Of a stretch of DNA of 64,000 bases, positions 12,093 to 29,990 are shown piece after piece. The DNA is from Apostichopus japonicus (lineage: Eukaryota; Echinodermata; Holothuroidea; Aspidochirotida; Stichopodidae): contig NC_092577.1 in assembly GCF_037975245.1 (NCBI RefSeq), positions 32,800,898-32,864,897 of the forward strand, written 5' to 3'. Every line of letters begins with the position of its first letter. The stretch's first letter is position 1. The notes below the pieces were generated by a model. The model was not told the DNA's origin. It was given only the letters and a program-made list of their open reading frames with translations, and did no database searches. The translations under genes and the position numbers were made by a program.

Positions 12093-12571
12093 TTCTATCA
12101 AAGGCCGTTGAAAACTCACCCAAGCATGGATGCAACTGCAGAATGCGAGAGACCTGCCCCCTCGGAGGAGAGTGCTTGACCCCCTCCATAGTATACAAAG
12201 CTGAAGTGACTGCTGGGGATTCTAAGTCTATTTGTATTGGTATGTGCGGAGGGCAGTTCAAAACAAGGTTTAGTAACCACAAAAAGTCGTTCAACTTGAA
12301 GAAATACCACGGAGAAACTGAGCTTTCAAAACATGTTTGGTCTCTAAAAGAAAGTAATAGAGCCTTCCAAATCTCCTGGTCCATTGTCAGGAAATCAAAC
12401 AGATTGATCAACAGCTCAGGTTCTTGTAATTTATGCCAGGCCGAGAAACTAGCAATAATAGATCATTCTAGCCCTAACCTCTTGAACAAAAGATCAGAAA
12501 TCCTCGCAAGCTGCAGACACCAACCAAAACACCCCCAAAATAAAGTCAAATCTAAGATGAAAGAGAGATAG
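12092..12571 (+). pseudogene. Penelope-like retroelement, C-terminal GIY-YIG endonuclease fragment
   Basis: An open frame of 159 codons ending at TAG-type stop 12569-12571, entering from the (TA)n tract; the ATG at 12143 is internal and not a natural start. The translation opens with a cysteine cluster (CNC, TCPLGGEC) followed by IVYKAEVT, CIGM, FKTRFSNHKKSF, GETELSKHVW and CNLCQAEKLAI, in the order found at the end of Penelope-like polyproteins. The catalytic Arg of FKTR, the His of NH and the Glu of TELS are present. The second signature, normally YIG, reads CIG, so one tyrosine is lost. The reverse transcriptase that should lie upstream is absent, so this is a 5'-truncated copy. In intact elements this domain nicks target DNA for reverse transcription. 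Assignment to PLE is strong; activity is unlikely. Confidence 0.82.
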
Positions 12572-12582
12572 CTTTTTAGTAC

Positions 12583-12626
12583 ACCTCCTGACGATTGCTA
12601 GTAAGCATGAAACTCTGAGTAGAGGT
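12583..12626 (+). ncRNA. Hammerhead ribozyme motif downstream of the PLE ORF
   Basis: Eleven bases after the endonuclease stop the sequence gives helix I ACCTC (12583-12587), CTGACGA (12588-12594, fits CUGANGA), helix II TGCT-AGTA-AGCA with a T-T closing mismatch (12595-12608), GAAA (12609-12612), helix III CTC-T-GAG (12613-12619), the cleavage dinucleotide UA within a GUA triplet (12619-12621), and GAGGT closing helix I (12622-12626). Every core nucleotide class of a type I hammerhead is in place, and A12612 can pair with T12620. Predicted cleavage is after A12621. Weak points are the one-base helix III loop and the mismatch closing helix II. Hammerheads are known in Penelope-like elements, which fits the neighbouring ORF. 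Confidence 0.7.
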
Positions 12627-12717
12627 TTGGTTGCAAAAATCAAAATTTGCATTACGCTCTTCTTCATAACGTGGAATTGAGCACTCTATCGTGTTCTACC
12701 TGGAACATTTTATACAC

Positions 12718-12720
<3 letters not shown>

Positions 12721-12798
<78 letters not shown>

Positions 12799-12814
12799 AT
12801 ATATATAAATATAT

Positions 12815-12853
<39 letters not shown>

Positions 12854-12854
12854 A
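12721..12854. repeat. (TA)n microsatellite on the right side of the PLE fragment
   Basis: About 130 bp of TA repeats with AAATAT interruptions, beginning 95 bp after the hammerhead motif. The open Tyr/Ile frame across it is an artefact. Confidence 0.95.
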
Positions 12855-12870
12855 TGCATGCGTACATATA
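12855..12870. repeat. Right copy of 16-bp direct repeat
   Basis: Partner of 11998-12013 with one difference. A further exact 14-bp match, CAGTGTAGAGGCAT, links 11982-11995 with 13103-13116, suggesting that local duplication has also been at work. Confidence 0.55.
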
Positions 12871-15747
12871 GCGTATGTTAAGTGTGTAGGCTAACATGGA
12901 TGTTTCCCTAAAGAGACTTTGCATAGGTTAAATGTAACTCATTTCTGTATTGACTTTGTGAACTAAAAATCTTCCCTGGGGTAAATTGGATTTCTTACAC
13001 GAACTTCCCTATATGCGCCGAGATCTCGCCGCTATTCTTTGAGGGTTTTGCTCTCTCCCTCTGTAAATTATACGCAAGACAGCAGTTAAGTGGCGGTATA
13101 ACCAGTGTAGAGGCATTTCTGCATGTAGCGCACTATTGTGTGTTTGGTGTACGCATGTATACTGGTATATATCACTTGTATGCATAAAAGGACTTTGCTA
13201 AATAAGAAAACCCCCAGCAGCTGATTAGATTTACATAAGTGGGTGTATATAGGTAATATATACCCTACACCTTGCAACTATTCAGGGTACTAAAGCCGTG
13301 ATTATTTTACATGCTGTTTGATTGTTGTTTCTTCTTCTTTATCGTTTTTCTTGGATCTTTATTGCGTGTGTTTTAATAAAATAATGATAAAAGGACAAAT
13401 AGTATAAAGCTAAAAACCCTGTAAGCATGCTTGAGCATTTTAAATTAGTTAACGTATACTTTGATGTAGTGGGTAAGTATAAAGGACAAAAATTTTGGGA
13501 AATGAAAAGAAAGAAAAATAGGCAGATGTGCAAGGTCATGTGTATACCATCGGCATAAGATTGAGGTATATTGTAAATATTTGAAACTTCTATAGCAATA
13601 CAATTTTTCAGATATGAACCGATCCGCTGACGTCATCATCGATTAAGCATTAAACAAATTGGCTTTCCAAACATTTAAATTTGTATATCTTAAGATCCGA
13701 ACAAGTAATACAAAAGGTACTAGCCCTAAACTTCATCCTCCCCACCCCTTCCCAAGTCTCACTCTCAACCTAGTTCCCTTTACCAACGTTATCCTTTCAT
13801 CAAATATCATCGCTAACAAGGTTTTCTCTCCTTTTAGGGGCAAGGGGGGGGGGGTGGTGGGAAGGCCGGATCCTTCAAGAAAGCGTAACTCAACTGTTTT
13901 ACGATAAACACTTCACTGACTCAAAAGCAACAATATTAGTTCACTTAGCCTAATAAATAGTTACGAAATGTCTCCTTCGACAAATGTACAGTTTTATTAC
14001 AGAAAAATGATGGATTGCCCTATGTAGACAAAACGTTATTATAATCAAAAAATAACTCGCTCCTTTTTTTTTATCTTGTAAATGTTTACTTTAAATTTTA
14101 CGCTCAAGAAAATACATATATATATATATATAAATATATTTGAGGAACTCTTTAATACTAATTATTCGTGAAGGGTTTGAGGTAAATATGAAAGCTTTCT
14201 CTTTTTCTACGACAGTGGTTTTGAATATAAATAAAGTCACATGGCAGTATATTATTTGCTGAATTGACAAGCGAAGGCTGTAACGAAGAAAGAACTTACC
14301 CTGACCAATTTGATTAATGGCTTGGCTTTTTCTTTTGGGGATCTAAATATGCTTATTATTACTATATATTCATAAAGAAAGGAATAAAAGGAACAATTTC
14401 TGAAGGACTTTTATCAAAAACAAATTCGAGGTTTAGTCGCTTATTATGACAGTTATTACAGAACACTGAACCATTCATAAAAGATCAATAAACGTATTTT
14501 ATTTTCATTTTATTTCAGAGAAGATATTAACATAAGTAAATATTAGTAACAATCCCTTTCTGTTTGTAATTTTTTTAATACCCTAACAAGGTTTAATATG
14601 TTCGCGTTGATTATCTTGTCATCTAACGATGACGTACTTGGTATCACAAGTTTATACCAGATCCAACGAGTAACATGCAGCTCCCAAGCACCTTGTGTAT
14701 TGTTTGCTATAGATTGGTGCCACAGGACATACCTATCTCGAGAAAATTACGCAGCTTTTTTTTTTCTAAACAAAAATTACCATCCATAGCTTAAACCATA
14801 TACTGTACATAGGTTGTACATTTAGGCATTATATCTACTTATTGTATTTTTTCCTTTTCTTTCATTTTTTTCTTTCAAACGTATAAAGATCCTGCAGTTT
14901 GTTTGCTTAGAAAATCTATTTTCAACACTGAATAGTTATATACCTGAGATAGATATTATGTCATTGTTATTGATGTAATTGTTATTAATATTGTTTTTTG
15001 TATGATATTGAATTTTCGTTTTTTATGAGTTCGAAAGAAAATCGCCGAGGTAGAAATGAATCGAATGGCTATAAGAAGTGTATAAAATTAAAACAATTCA
15101 TCTCGTTTGTTGTCTATAGAAAACGTGAGAGTACGGATCAGAACAGAAGCTAACACAAACATCATTAATCAATTTCCACACAAAGAAAATTAATGAAACA
15201 ACCAGTGTATATTATATACCAATTTGTTGATGGAAGGCGTGAAAAACAAATATTACTTCCTTTGATTACATGGCTTGCATGGTTTCCCATTTATTTTGCT
15301 CAACTTTTACAAACTGTATTATGTGACACCTTCAATAAACATGATAAACCGTGCCTTAGCAGCAATCAGAAATATTGAACACATCAGCTTTGATCTTAAA
15401 TCTAGAAATAAATTCCATGTATTCATATTCATTTTCCTTCTAAATATGGTTTTAAAGGATGATTTTAAAGAGAATTTTGGTCTTAAGTGCTAATAATGTT
15501 TCTTCAGCTATTTTAATTTTCCAGGATATTCACCTTTAAAATGTTCTCATAAAATATCTGAAATGCTCCTTTAAGGCTAAATTGAATATGACGTTTGCTT
15601 CTCAGTAAATAGCTAAAAGTCAATATTAATCCATTTCGTTATAATTTCTACAATAACTCAACTAAATAAGGAAACCCAGCCTATATAATTGTCTATATCC
15701 CAAGATATATCGATAAAGACAGATTCCATTATTGTATCTCTTTTCAG
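12871..15747. other. Non-coding DNA upstream of the GPCR exon, at least partly intron
   Basis: No exon was recognised. Since the GPCR exon at 15748 begins at a splice acceptor in mid-codon, the sequence immediately upstream must be intron if the gene is real; TM1 to TM5 were not found anywhere upstream. Contents include a CRE-like GACGTCATC near 13630, a G tract at 13846-13855, a short (TA)n at 14114-14140 and a pyrimidine-rich part near 14845-14880. Confidence 0.6.
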
Positions 15748-16046
15748 CTTTGATCGCTTTCTGTTTCTTCGCCTCCTGGTTCCCATTCCATGTGATTCGA
15801 CTGATGCCACATTTCGGTTATGCCTGGTCGCCAGGGTTCCTTATGTTTTACCACACATGGCTCTACCATCTCTCCATCCTCTTCCTCTACACCAGCTCTA
15901 TCATCAATCCAATACTTTACAATCTCATGTCGAAGCGATTCCGGAGAGCCGTCTGGATGACGCTGTGTTGTAAAAATGCCAAATACGGGGCATCGCCGGT
16001 CGGCGAAACGCGCACGACGTCTATGAACGGAGCGACCAGTGTTTGA
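15748..16046 (+). CDS. Last coding exon of a rhodopsin-class peptide receptor (GPCR), TM6-TM7 and C-tail
   Basis: The exon follows a pyrimidine tract and CAG at 15745-15747 and begins two bases into a codon (phase 2 acceptor). It encodes TM6 (LIAFCFFASWFPFHVIRLM; the usual CWxP reads SWFP), an extracellular loop 3 with WSPGFLMFYH, TM7 with the complete NPILY signature, and helix 8 (NLMSKRFRRAV) followed by a Cys-Cys pair that could be palmitoylated. The tail is short and ends in Thr-Ser-Val, which fits a class I PDZ ligand. The FHVIRL and NPILYNLMSKRFR words resemble the neurotensin, neuromedin-U and ghrelin receptor group of beta-type peptide receptors. Membrane helices 1-5 are not in the window. 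The exon is uninterrupted and probably functional. Ligand cannot be assigned from this part. Confidence 0.88.
16011..16042 (+). repeat. Forward arm of inverted repeat covering the GPCR C-terminal codons
   Basis: The 32 bases ending just before the TGA stop are present again in reverse complement at 16170-16201 with one mismatch. In the transcript the arms would form a 32-bp stem with a 127-nt loop containing the stop codon. Confidence 0.92.
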
Positions 16047-16160
16047 ATGAGAATTATTGTTAGATTAAGGTGTCTCAAAATATGCTAGAAATCTCCAAAG
16101 TGATGACGTAAGGAACGAAACATTGCATCGCACTTTCCTCCCTTTCATGCCTTTGTTGTT

Positions 16161-16201
16161 TATATATATACACTGGTCACTCCGTTCATAGACGTCGTGC
16201 G

Positions 16202-16241
<40 letters not shown>

Positions 16242-16290
16242 GTATATATATATAGTATATATATATAGTATATATATATATAGTATATAA
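16161..16290. repeat. (TA)n and AG-interrupted (TA)n with an embedded inverted copy of the GPCR 3' end
   Basis: TA repeats at 16161-16170, then the reverse-complement arm (16170-16201), then TA repeats again to about 16290. From 16232 the TA run is broken by AG at roughly 14-16 bp spacing, forming a small higher-order unit. The inverted arm therefore sits exactly inside a TA tract, which would favour template switching during replication. Confidence 0.9.
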
Positions 16291-16917
16291 AGTTTTTATT
16301 GTGGTTATAATCCATAGTGACGTCACCATTTTCTCTGTTTTATATTATTCTCTCATGTTACGTTTCAAGTTGTATATGGTGGGCATATTTTGAACTCGTT
16401 AGTTAGCCCTGCAGTGAAACTATCATTGGAAAGAGCTGTGGAGCGGAGTGGAGGAAATGATGGTGATAAAAATCCAAGTTTAGCAACTGAAATAGTGTAC
16501 TTCAAGGTCACGGTTTTTGACAATGATTTAATAGTGGGAGTAGCTAGTTCTCCTCATATATATTATGGCCGTCTATAGTATTTTTCAGTTTATATATTTG
16601 GTTGTGGCATATAGGTAGTTTATGAATTTATTAAGAAATAATAAGTGTCACGTTCTCAGCCCACTATCTGTTATAGAAATGTTGTAGTTCCACTTATATA
16701 TGACTCTGTAGTCGAATAGTTTACTCACTTTTCTATTATTTGCAGATTCGTATGTGCATGCATACAGATAACTATTTCATTGTCTAATTGTTGAAAGGTC
16801 ACAAATGTCTCTTTTAGATACAATACATCAATGTTTCATTGTTTGGTCTCTAAAAGTGCGATTTGCAGATTCATCTTTTCATAGATTTTTACTTTATCTG
16901 ATTGTCGAGAAACACTA
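16291..16917. other. Non-coding DNA, probably 3' UTR or flank of the GPCR gene
   Basis: A frame open from 16390 to 16578 shows no domain. No clear AATAAA signal close to the stop was seen. Otherwise unremarkable. Confidence 0.5.
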
Positions 16918-17025
16918 AGGTCTCATTGTTTAGAGACACAAAAGAGCCATTGTTTAAGAAAAACGAAGATCTCCTTGTTTAGAAATAGGAAGGTCTCATC
17001 GTTTGGAAACACGATGGCTCGTATT
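16918..17025. repeat. Degenerate 24-bp minisatellite
   Basis: About four units of roughly 24-25 bp, each containing a version of AAGGTCTCATTGTTTAGAAA (for example near 16918, 16943, 16967 and 16991). Similar half-units (GTTTCATTGTTTGGTCTC) appear upstream near 16830-16850, so the array may have been longer. Confidence 0.7.
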
Positions 17026-17969
17026 CGATCTCTGACTATACATATGCTATCGCCAGGTAAACTTAGAAACTTTCCTAAATCTTGAACAAAAAACAGTCGA
17101 ACCTTCGCTATAAAACATGCATGCCATCTGAATAATTGGGTTTCCTATCTTATGAGGAACTGATAAAAACATATTTTTGTGGCAGCTCTACCAAATGAAT
17201 CAATTTCTTTTAGAAGGTAGAAATGAAAGTAAAGTTGACTGCAAACGGTTCTAACATACCAGGAAATTATACTACCTGTCAGGGTAAACTATACACTTTT
17301 GCAATTTACATTCAGTTCCATATCAGGGATATCCAAACAAGTTTGTCCTTTTTACCGAAAATATCTCCACTTTTACAACAACAGTAAAATAAGAAATAAA
17401 AGGGGCTGCAATTGAAATCCATTACGTCAGACCTATATGACCCTAGCCTGAAGGCGTTCGTTTATTACCAGGGTATAGTGGAGTAATACCGTTATATAGC
17501 ATGAGATGAAGAATTGAAAGTTTATGCAGAGTTATTGCTTGAACTCTATGGTCGAGTTTGATGCTCCAAATTTGGAGAACAGTTATAATAAGAGGGCATT
17601 GAACGGCATCTGGGGAATCGATAAAATAAGGACAATTTTTGTATCATATCAGCTTATTAACAAAGAACAGATTCGGGTACCCCGTAAATGTCTGATCGAA
17701 CATACGTCATTGGTTAGAGCTCCCCCCCCCCCAAAAAAAAAAAAAAAGGAAAAGTAAAACTCGATCGTGAAAAGAATCGATTTATGTTAAGCTCTAGTTT
17801 TGGTTTCAGGTTACAGTTTCACATTCAAGCCAACGTATGAACTTATCATGCAAGATCAGTATGCAATTTAGATTAAATAGCGCTTTATATTTTTCGTTCT
17901 TTACAGCTGGAATAGGTAGAGAAACATATCTTACTGTAGCACTCAATCTAATTCTTTGTTCGATTAAAA

Positions 17970-17970
<1 letters not shown>
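17026..17970. other. Non-coding stretch
   Basis: No gene recognised. A C10 tract next to an A14 tract stands at about 17721-17745, just inside the end of an open frame (17524-17757) that has no domain. Confidence 0.6.

Positions 17971-18011
<41 letters not shown>
17971..18011. repeat. (TA)n microsatellite
   Basis: About 40 bp of pure TA dinucleotides. Confidence 0.95.
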
Positions 18012-18018
<7 letters not shown>

Positions 18019-18480
18019 ATATTTACTATTTTGAATTTGTAAAAAATATCAATTATACGTTATATTGTGGATTGTCAATGCTGTTATTAGTAAACTTGTA
18101 AAAAAACAAATCGTTAATATTCATCTTCATTTGCAACTGAATAATGGTGTTTGACTTACCGTAATTAAAAAAAAAAACTATATTCAAATAAAATTTAAAG
18201 ATGATATAAAAAATAATACTCTTTTTTATATATAATTCAATTTTAAGAACATGCATGGCATATGAAATATTTAACGTTCTTTTATTTCAATTTCAGTTTT
18301 CTTCTTGAAGATGCGTTGTAGATAGAATTGATGTATCGATAGTATTAAGTAAAATGATAGATTGTCTGTATATTCAGTACTAATTGACATAATTTGGAAG
18401 AAGAAATACGTTTAATCATGTACACGTACACGTACATGTACACGTTACACGGTTCCGGTTTATATATAAAGCTATATGAA
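18012..18480. other. Non-coding spacer with a short GTACAC run
   Basis: AT-rich DNA. At about 18419-18445 TACACGTACACGTACATGTACACG forms a short alternating ACGT run. No gene seen. Confidence 0.6.

Positions 18481-18571
<91 letters not shown>
18481..18571. repeat. (TA)n microsatellite
   Basis: About 90 bp of TA repeats with one TTTA interruption. Confidence 0.95.
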
Positions 18572-25971
<7,400 letters not shown>

Positions 25972-26173
25972 TATGTATGTATGTATTTTAGATCCTCCTG
26001 CAAGCAGGAACTCGCGAAGAAGCCTCATTGGCTTATCAAAGCCGTAAGCTGACTGGAGTCAGTCTCTTACATTCATATTCAACGTCCATGATTATGAATT
26101 GTTAACTGTCAACGACTCTGGACGACATTCATTAATCTGGGAGGGACTCGAACCGGGACCTTATGATTGAAAG
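25972..26173 (-). mobile_element. tRNA-derived SINE, copy A
   Basis: First of three same-orientation copies (with 52908-53060 and 58024-58224). On the minus strand the element has a tRNA-like head with B box GGTTCGAGTCC, a body with the hairpin CCTGCAAGCAGG and the words GAACTCGCGAAGAAGCCTC, and ends in AAAATACATACATA, a (CATA)n tail typical of SINEs. Copy A keeps the full body but its head stops at the B box region and is replaced by a TACTAGAC minisatellite. RNA polymerase III would read it from the A and B boxes; the A box is missing here. Confidence 0.8.
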
Positions 26174-26228
26174 GCTACTAGACTTCACTAGACTACTAGA
26201 CTACTAGGCTACTAGACTGTACTAGACT
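26173..26228. repeat. Short minisatellite of TACTAGAC type
   Basis: Seven irregular copies of ACTAGACT/ACTACTAGAC words immediately at the head end of SINE copy A, replacing the expected tRNA A-box half. Confidence 0.75.
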
Positions 26229-27752
26229 TTCAAAATTCCCTAAGTACCAGTACGATTACAAATCCACAACGGCGAGTACATATATATATTAAAATACGAA
26301 TGTGAGAAAGGACTCAATATAAGTCTGGTTCGTAGTATTAATAAGCCCATCATGTATATACGTCATTAAATCTCCATCTTCCTCTAATGTTGCATATTAC
26401 TATACTAATAAAAAAGAACAACAATTGCAGTAGAATTCAACTGACGTATATGTTGGCAATAATTCCAATAAACTCAGGAGAGAAGAATTAAAATTCATCA
26501 AGTTTTACTCGTAATTTAAAACGGAAACACATTTACTCATTTAGAAAGAAAATGTTGATTAACTTTGAAAAAGCATGGCATAATAACAAAATGATTTGGC
26601 ATAAATTATTGATTAAACTCTCAACGGATCGAGAACTTTATTTTGATGATACTTATGAACTTCTCGTTTTTTAAGTTATTCCCTATGGGATAACTTTCAG
26701 AAATGGTAAGTGGGAGAGAAAAAAAAAATGTAATTTAGCAAAAAGTAGAGTAGAAAAGTGGGCTCTGGCGACTTAAAAGAAAATCCTCCATTTGAGATAT
26801 GATTGAGAGCGACTAAGAAAGAAAAGAGAAAAAGCAAAGAGACATGAATTTTTGTTTAAATACCTACACTCAGAACATGGAAGGACAAACCCCGTGTCTA
26901 TCGTACTGATAAAGTGCCTACATATACAGATATTGTACATCAATTAACATCTACACGATGTTCGTGAACTGGACGAATAAAGAAAATCAAAGTTTATAAT
27001 GAATCAGTTGTAAACAGCGGCATTAGATCACTGCAGACGTCTACCGTAACCAGCAGAACTTTTAGTTAGAGAGCCCTCACCCCTTCCCCTGCTCCCTCCC
27101 GCCCACCTCTGTTTCCTTATTGTTTCCTTGCAACACATGTTGCCCTAACCGTATCTTTCATTGCAGTCTTCAATCTCTTGCCCTTTGAAGTTTGACTCTG
27201 AAGATGATCTTGCCAGAATCGATATGCAAGACTACGTTATGTAACCTTTATATGTTTACCCTACCCAGGTCGTCCGAGCGTTTCTGTTTTTTTCTCTTTG
27301 AAATAAATTAGTGTGTATACGCTGAGTGTCCGATCACGGTATAACTTTGCAGACCTTAAATCAGAAGCTGTTTGCGTTGATGTACTTCCAAAACTGACCT
27401 AGTATTATTAGTCAAAGGTAAGACATTCCCTTGTTTCATCAAAAGGGGGATACGCTTAACATCATACCTTAACAATTCTAAGGGAAATATTCTCGGCGAA
27501 AGAGCAGACAAAGAAAAGAAAATGGAAAGTGAATGATTCCCAGAATTCCCTTCGTAGTACCACTGGACTGCTACTTTCGTTAACCATGCAGTGCAGAACA
27601 AGGAGCTGAGTTTGCAACAGAAAAGTCGTTCAAATTCCCACCGTAGTATTTATTTACAGACTCTGGGTGAGTTACCACATGATGAATGCGAATCTTTAAT
27701 ACCGGATGACCAATATGTTTCACTGAAACTCCCGAGTGATCAATCAATCTAG
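26229..27752. other. Non-coding stretch
   Basis: No gene supported. Near 27198-27222 CTGAAGA, GATCTTGCCAGAATC and GATA recall a decayed PLE 3' hairpin but the core GAAA is lost. A pyrimidine-rich segment is at 27079-27115. Confidence 0.6.
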
Positions 27753-27780
27753 TTATATATATATATATATATATATATTT
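27753..27780. repeat. Short (TA)n microsatellite
   Basis: About 26 bp of TA repeats, 28 bp before the MITE at 27809. Confidence 0.9.
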
Positions 27781-27808
27781 ATCTATAGGCCTATGCTTGC
27801 ACCCGATA

Positions 27809-27979
27809 CACACAGAGAACACAGTTACTACTGTAAATTTTAAAGTTTAGTACCACAGTAATCCTATTACTGTAATCCTTATAGCACATGCTACCGATTT
27901 ATCAGATTTGTCAACGCGCTCCAGTTTTACTGTGGTACAAAACTTTAAGATTTACAGTAGTTACTGTAATCTCTGTGTG
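27809..27979. mobile_element. 171-bp foldback MITE with 53-bp inverted repeats
   Basis: The ends read CACACAGAG and its inverse CTCTGTGTG. Over the outer 53 bp on each side the two arms match in 48 positions. The arms are built from repeated TTACTGT/ACAGTAA words, each partly palindromic. The 65-bp centre also carries ACTGTAATCC. There is no coding sequence. No clear target duplication was found beyond a possible TA/AT. The architecture is the same as in the elements at 28391-32934 and 44970-45200, with a different motif in each. Confidence 0.85.
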
Positions 27980-28368
27980 AATCGGCTGATGCTTGGGTTC
28001 TTTGTACTTAGCTTTCCTTTATTTTTGCCCTTGAAGTTGCCATTATTAGTAGACAGTTCTTCCAAAACTTTTTTTCTTCTTTTGATATATACTTTTCATG
28101 ACTTGGTATATTATCTTTGAAGTTTCAAACTCTCATTAACAATGCTGAAAGGATAACTATTCGTCGACGATATTACCAAGCAGAGATTGAAGTAAAAAAT
28201 ATTGACGTATTGAATATGACCTTCATGTGGTAGTATGCTCTTTGTATTTGTGCACAATGAAATAACAGTTTAGACTGTCTTGATTACTCTGAGTAGGTGT
28301 TCATCTATTCTAGACAAATCTATCAACCGATTGTGGGCAAAGACGCTATCCATATCTTTGAAGCGCCA

Positions 28369-28391
28369 ATATATATATATATATATATATA
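28369..28391. repeat. (TA)n tract at the left end of the 4.5-kb element
   Basis: TA repeats touch the left terminal inverted repeat; a second TA tract touches the right end at 32934. This suggests insertion into a TA microsatellite or a TA target. Confidence 0.9.
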
Positions 28392-28838
28392 CTCTCTTAA
28401 AATGTTAGACTGAAGAATTCAGTCTTCTTTGAGACTGAAATTTTTTTCAGTGTTATACACTGAGTTTAGACTGAGAAACACTCTACTTAGACTGTATTAT
28501 CAGTTACACCGTTCAGTCGCTGTTTTGGACTGACTTTATTAACCAATCAGCTAATCACATGTGGCATGTCATCTTACCATTTTCAGTCTCTGTATTCCAC
28601 TGAAAAATGTATCCAATCAGAGAAAAGAAATGCGCCTACGTCATCCGAAAACTTGCAAATACGCTGCACAAAAATAAGTGTGACAACGAGCGCTACAACT
28701 TGTGTACATATATACTACTATATTCTTCGCTTAGCCAGGTACTCGCTGTACTGTACGTACGCACGCCGTACACACAGCTAGGCATGAACGAGACAGACGA
28801 CCGTATGTCTAAGCTAGAGTAAAGGTTATAAATTAGCA

Positions 28839-28908
28839 ATGGCTGAGTCTTTAAGAACTTTTCTTACAAATAAAGGTTTCCACGAAGAAGTGATAACAGT
28901 GTTCGAGG
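28839..28908 (+). pseudogene. Possible first exon of a SAM-domain protein inside the TIR element
   Basis: ATG at 28839 opens 23 codons, MAESLRTFLTNKGF then HEEVITVFE, ended by a consensus splice donor GG|GTATGT at 28908/28909. The pattern of a short helix, NKGF and EEV..FE is what the first part of a sterile alpha motif (SAM) domain looks like, where the next residues would be an EN-type turn. The rest of the domain should lie in a following exon, which I could not find in the 1.1 kb before the next coding relic. The start context is acceptable (GCAATGG). SAM domains mediate protein-protein contacts. The identification rests on 23 residues and is moderate at best; the donor site supports a true exon. 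Confidence 0.42.
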
Positions 28909-29077
28909 GTATGTATGTATGTTTTTTGTTGTTTTCCAATTAATACAGAATAAAAGCTTGGCAGTTCGTAACGTTAGTTATTCTAGGCTTGTGCGCGAGG
29001 TAGGCCTAGCAAGGCTGTACTATAGCAAATAGGGCCTAGGCCTAGGCTGTTGTTATAATTGGTGGGGCCTATTAACA

Positions 29078-29216
29078 CGATCGTCGGGCGAATAAGCACG
29101 CCGGTCCTGCATATGTACCCGATCGTCGGGCAAATCAGCCCGCCTGTCCTGCATATGAACCCAATCGTCGGGCGAATAAGCACGCTTGTCAGGACTGCAA
29201 TATGTACTCGATCGTC
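29078..29216. repeat. 42-bp minisatellite, about 3.3 units
   Basis: Units start with CGATCGTCGGGC at 29078, 29120, 29162 (CAATCGTC) and 29209. Spacing is 42, 42 and 47 bp. Each unit continues with AATAAGCACGCCGGTCCTGC and ATATG. It is markedly richer in GC than the surroundings and lies within the TIR element. Confidence 0.88.
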
Positions 29217-29990
29217 CCAAATGAATCTAGGCTAGGTTAACCTCATAACAAATACTTGAACATAATAATGCTCAAGAAATTGCAAAACACAGTACTATTA
29301 TGCATAGATTGTAAGCACCCTTAATTATTTGAAAAAATGTAGTGACTTCTACAGCCATTACAGCATGAAGCTAACACGATTCTGTTAAACCATTACCATT
29401 GTATTTAAATCATGTGGAAACTGGAAAAAAATTGGTATGCTTTTGTTATTTTATTAAACATATAGTGGGCCATCAGTCTTTATTATAAGATTTTACAGTA
29501 ATATTACCATTCACTAATGTTATGAAATCAGTTTCTTTTACAAGCAGATAGACATATTAGTGAAATCAGTAGGCTAAAATGTAAATCATATTCCTTGTTC
29601 ACTGGTTTTCTATGCTGATGTAATGGAATCAGGAGATGTCATGAACAATTTATCCTTAAAAAGAGAAATTTCTGAAAACAACTAACAACAAACCTTGCTT
29701 GGTAACCATGTACCTGCCAAAATCAACATGATAACCCATAAATGTTAGGTTGAATTTGAATCCACCTTCACATAACACATCTCACCCGCCATGGATGACA
29801 TATTGCTGCCTATCGTGAATTGATATATCTCCTTTGTACAATGCCAGTCATGTTCTTGTTTCTCCATTCTCTCCTAAATATTATTCTAGTCTAGTCTCTC
29901 TACCTCTCAACATATCTTTTTTTAAGAATGTTTTGATTTATACCATATTGCTTGTCCTTTATCACATTTATTTTTATCTTCACCAAACAG

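Noticed and set aside
27190-27240. CTGAAGA followed by a GATC-type hairpin, possible third PLE hammerhead
   Set aside because: GAAA reads GATA, helix II is imperfect and helix I does not pair. At most a very old relic.
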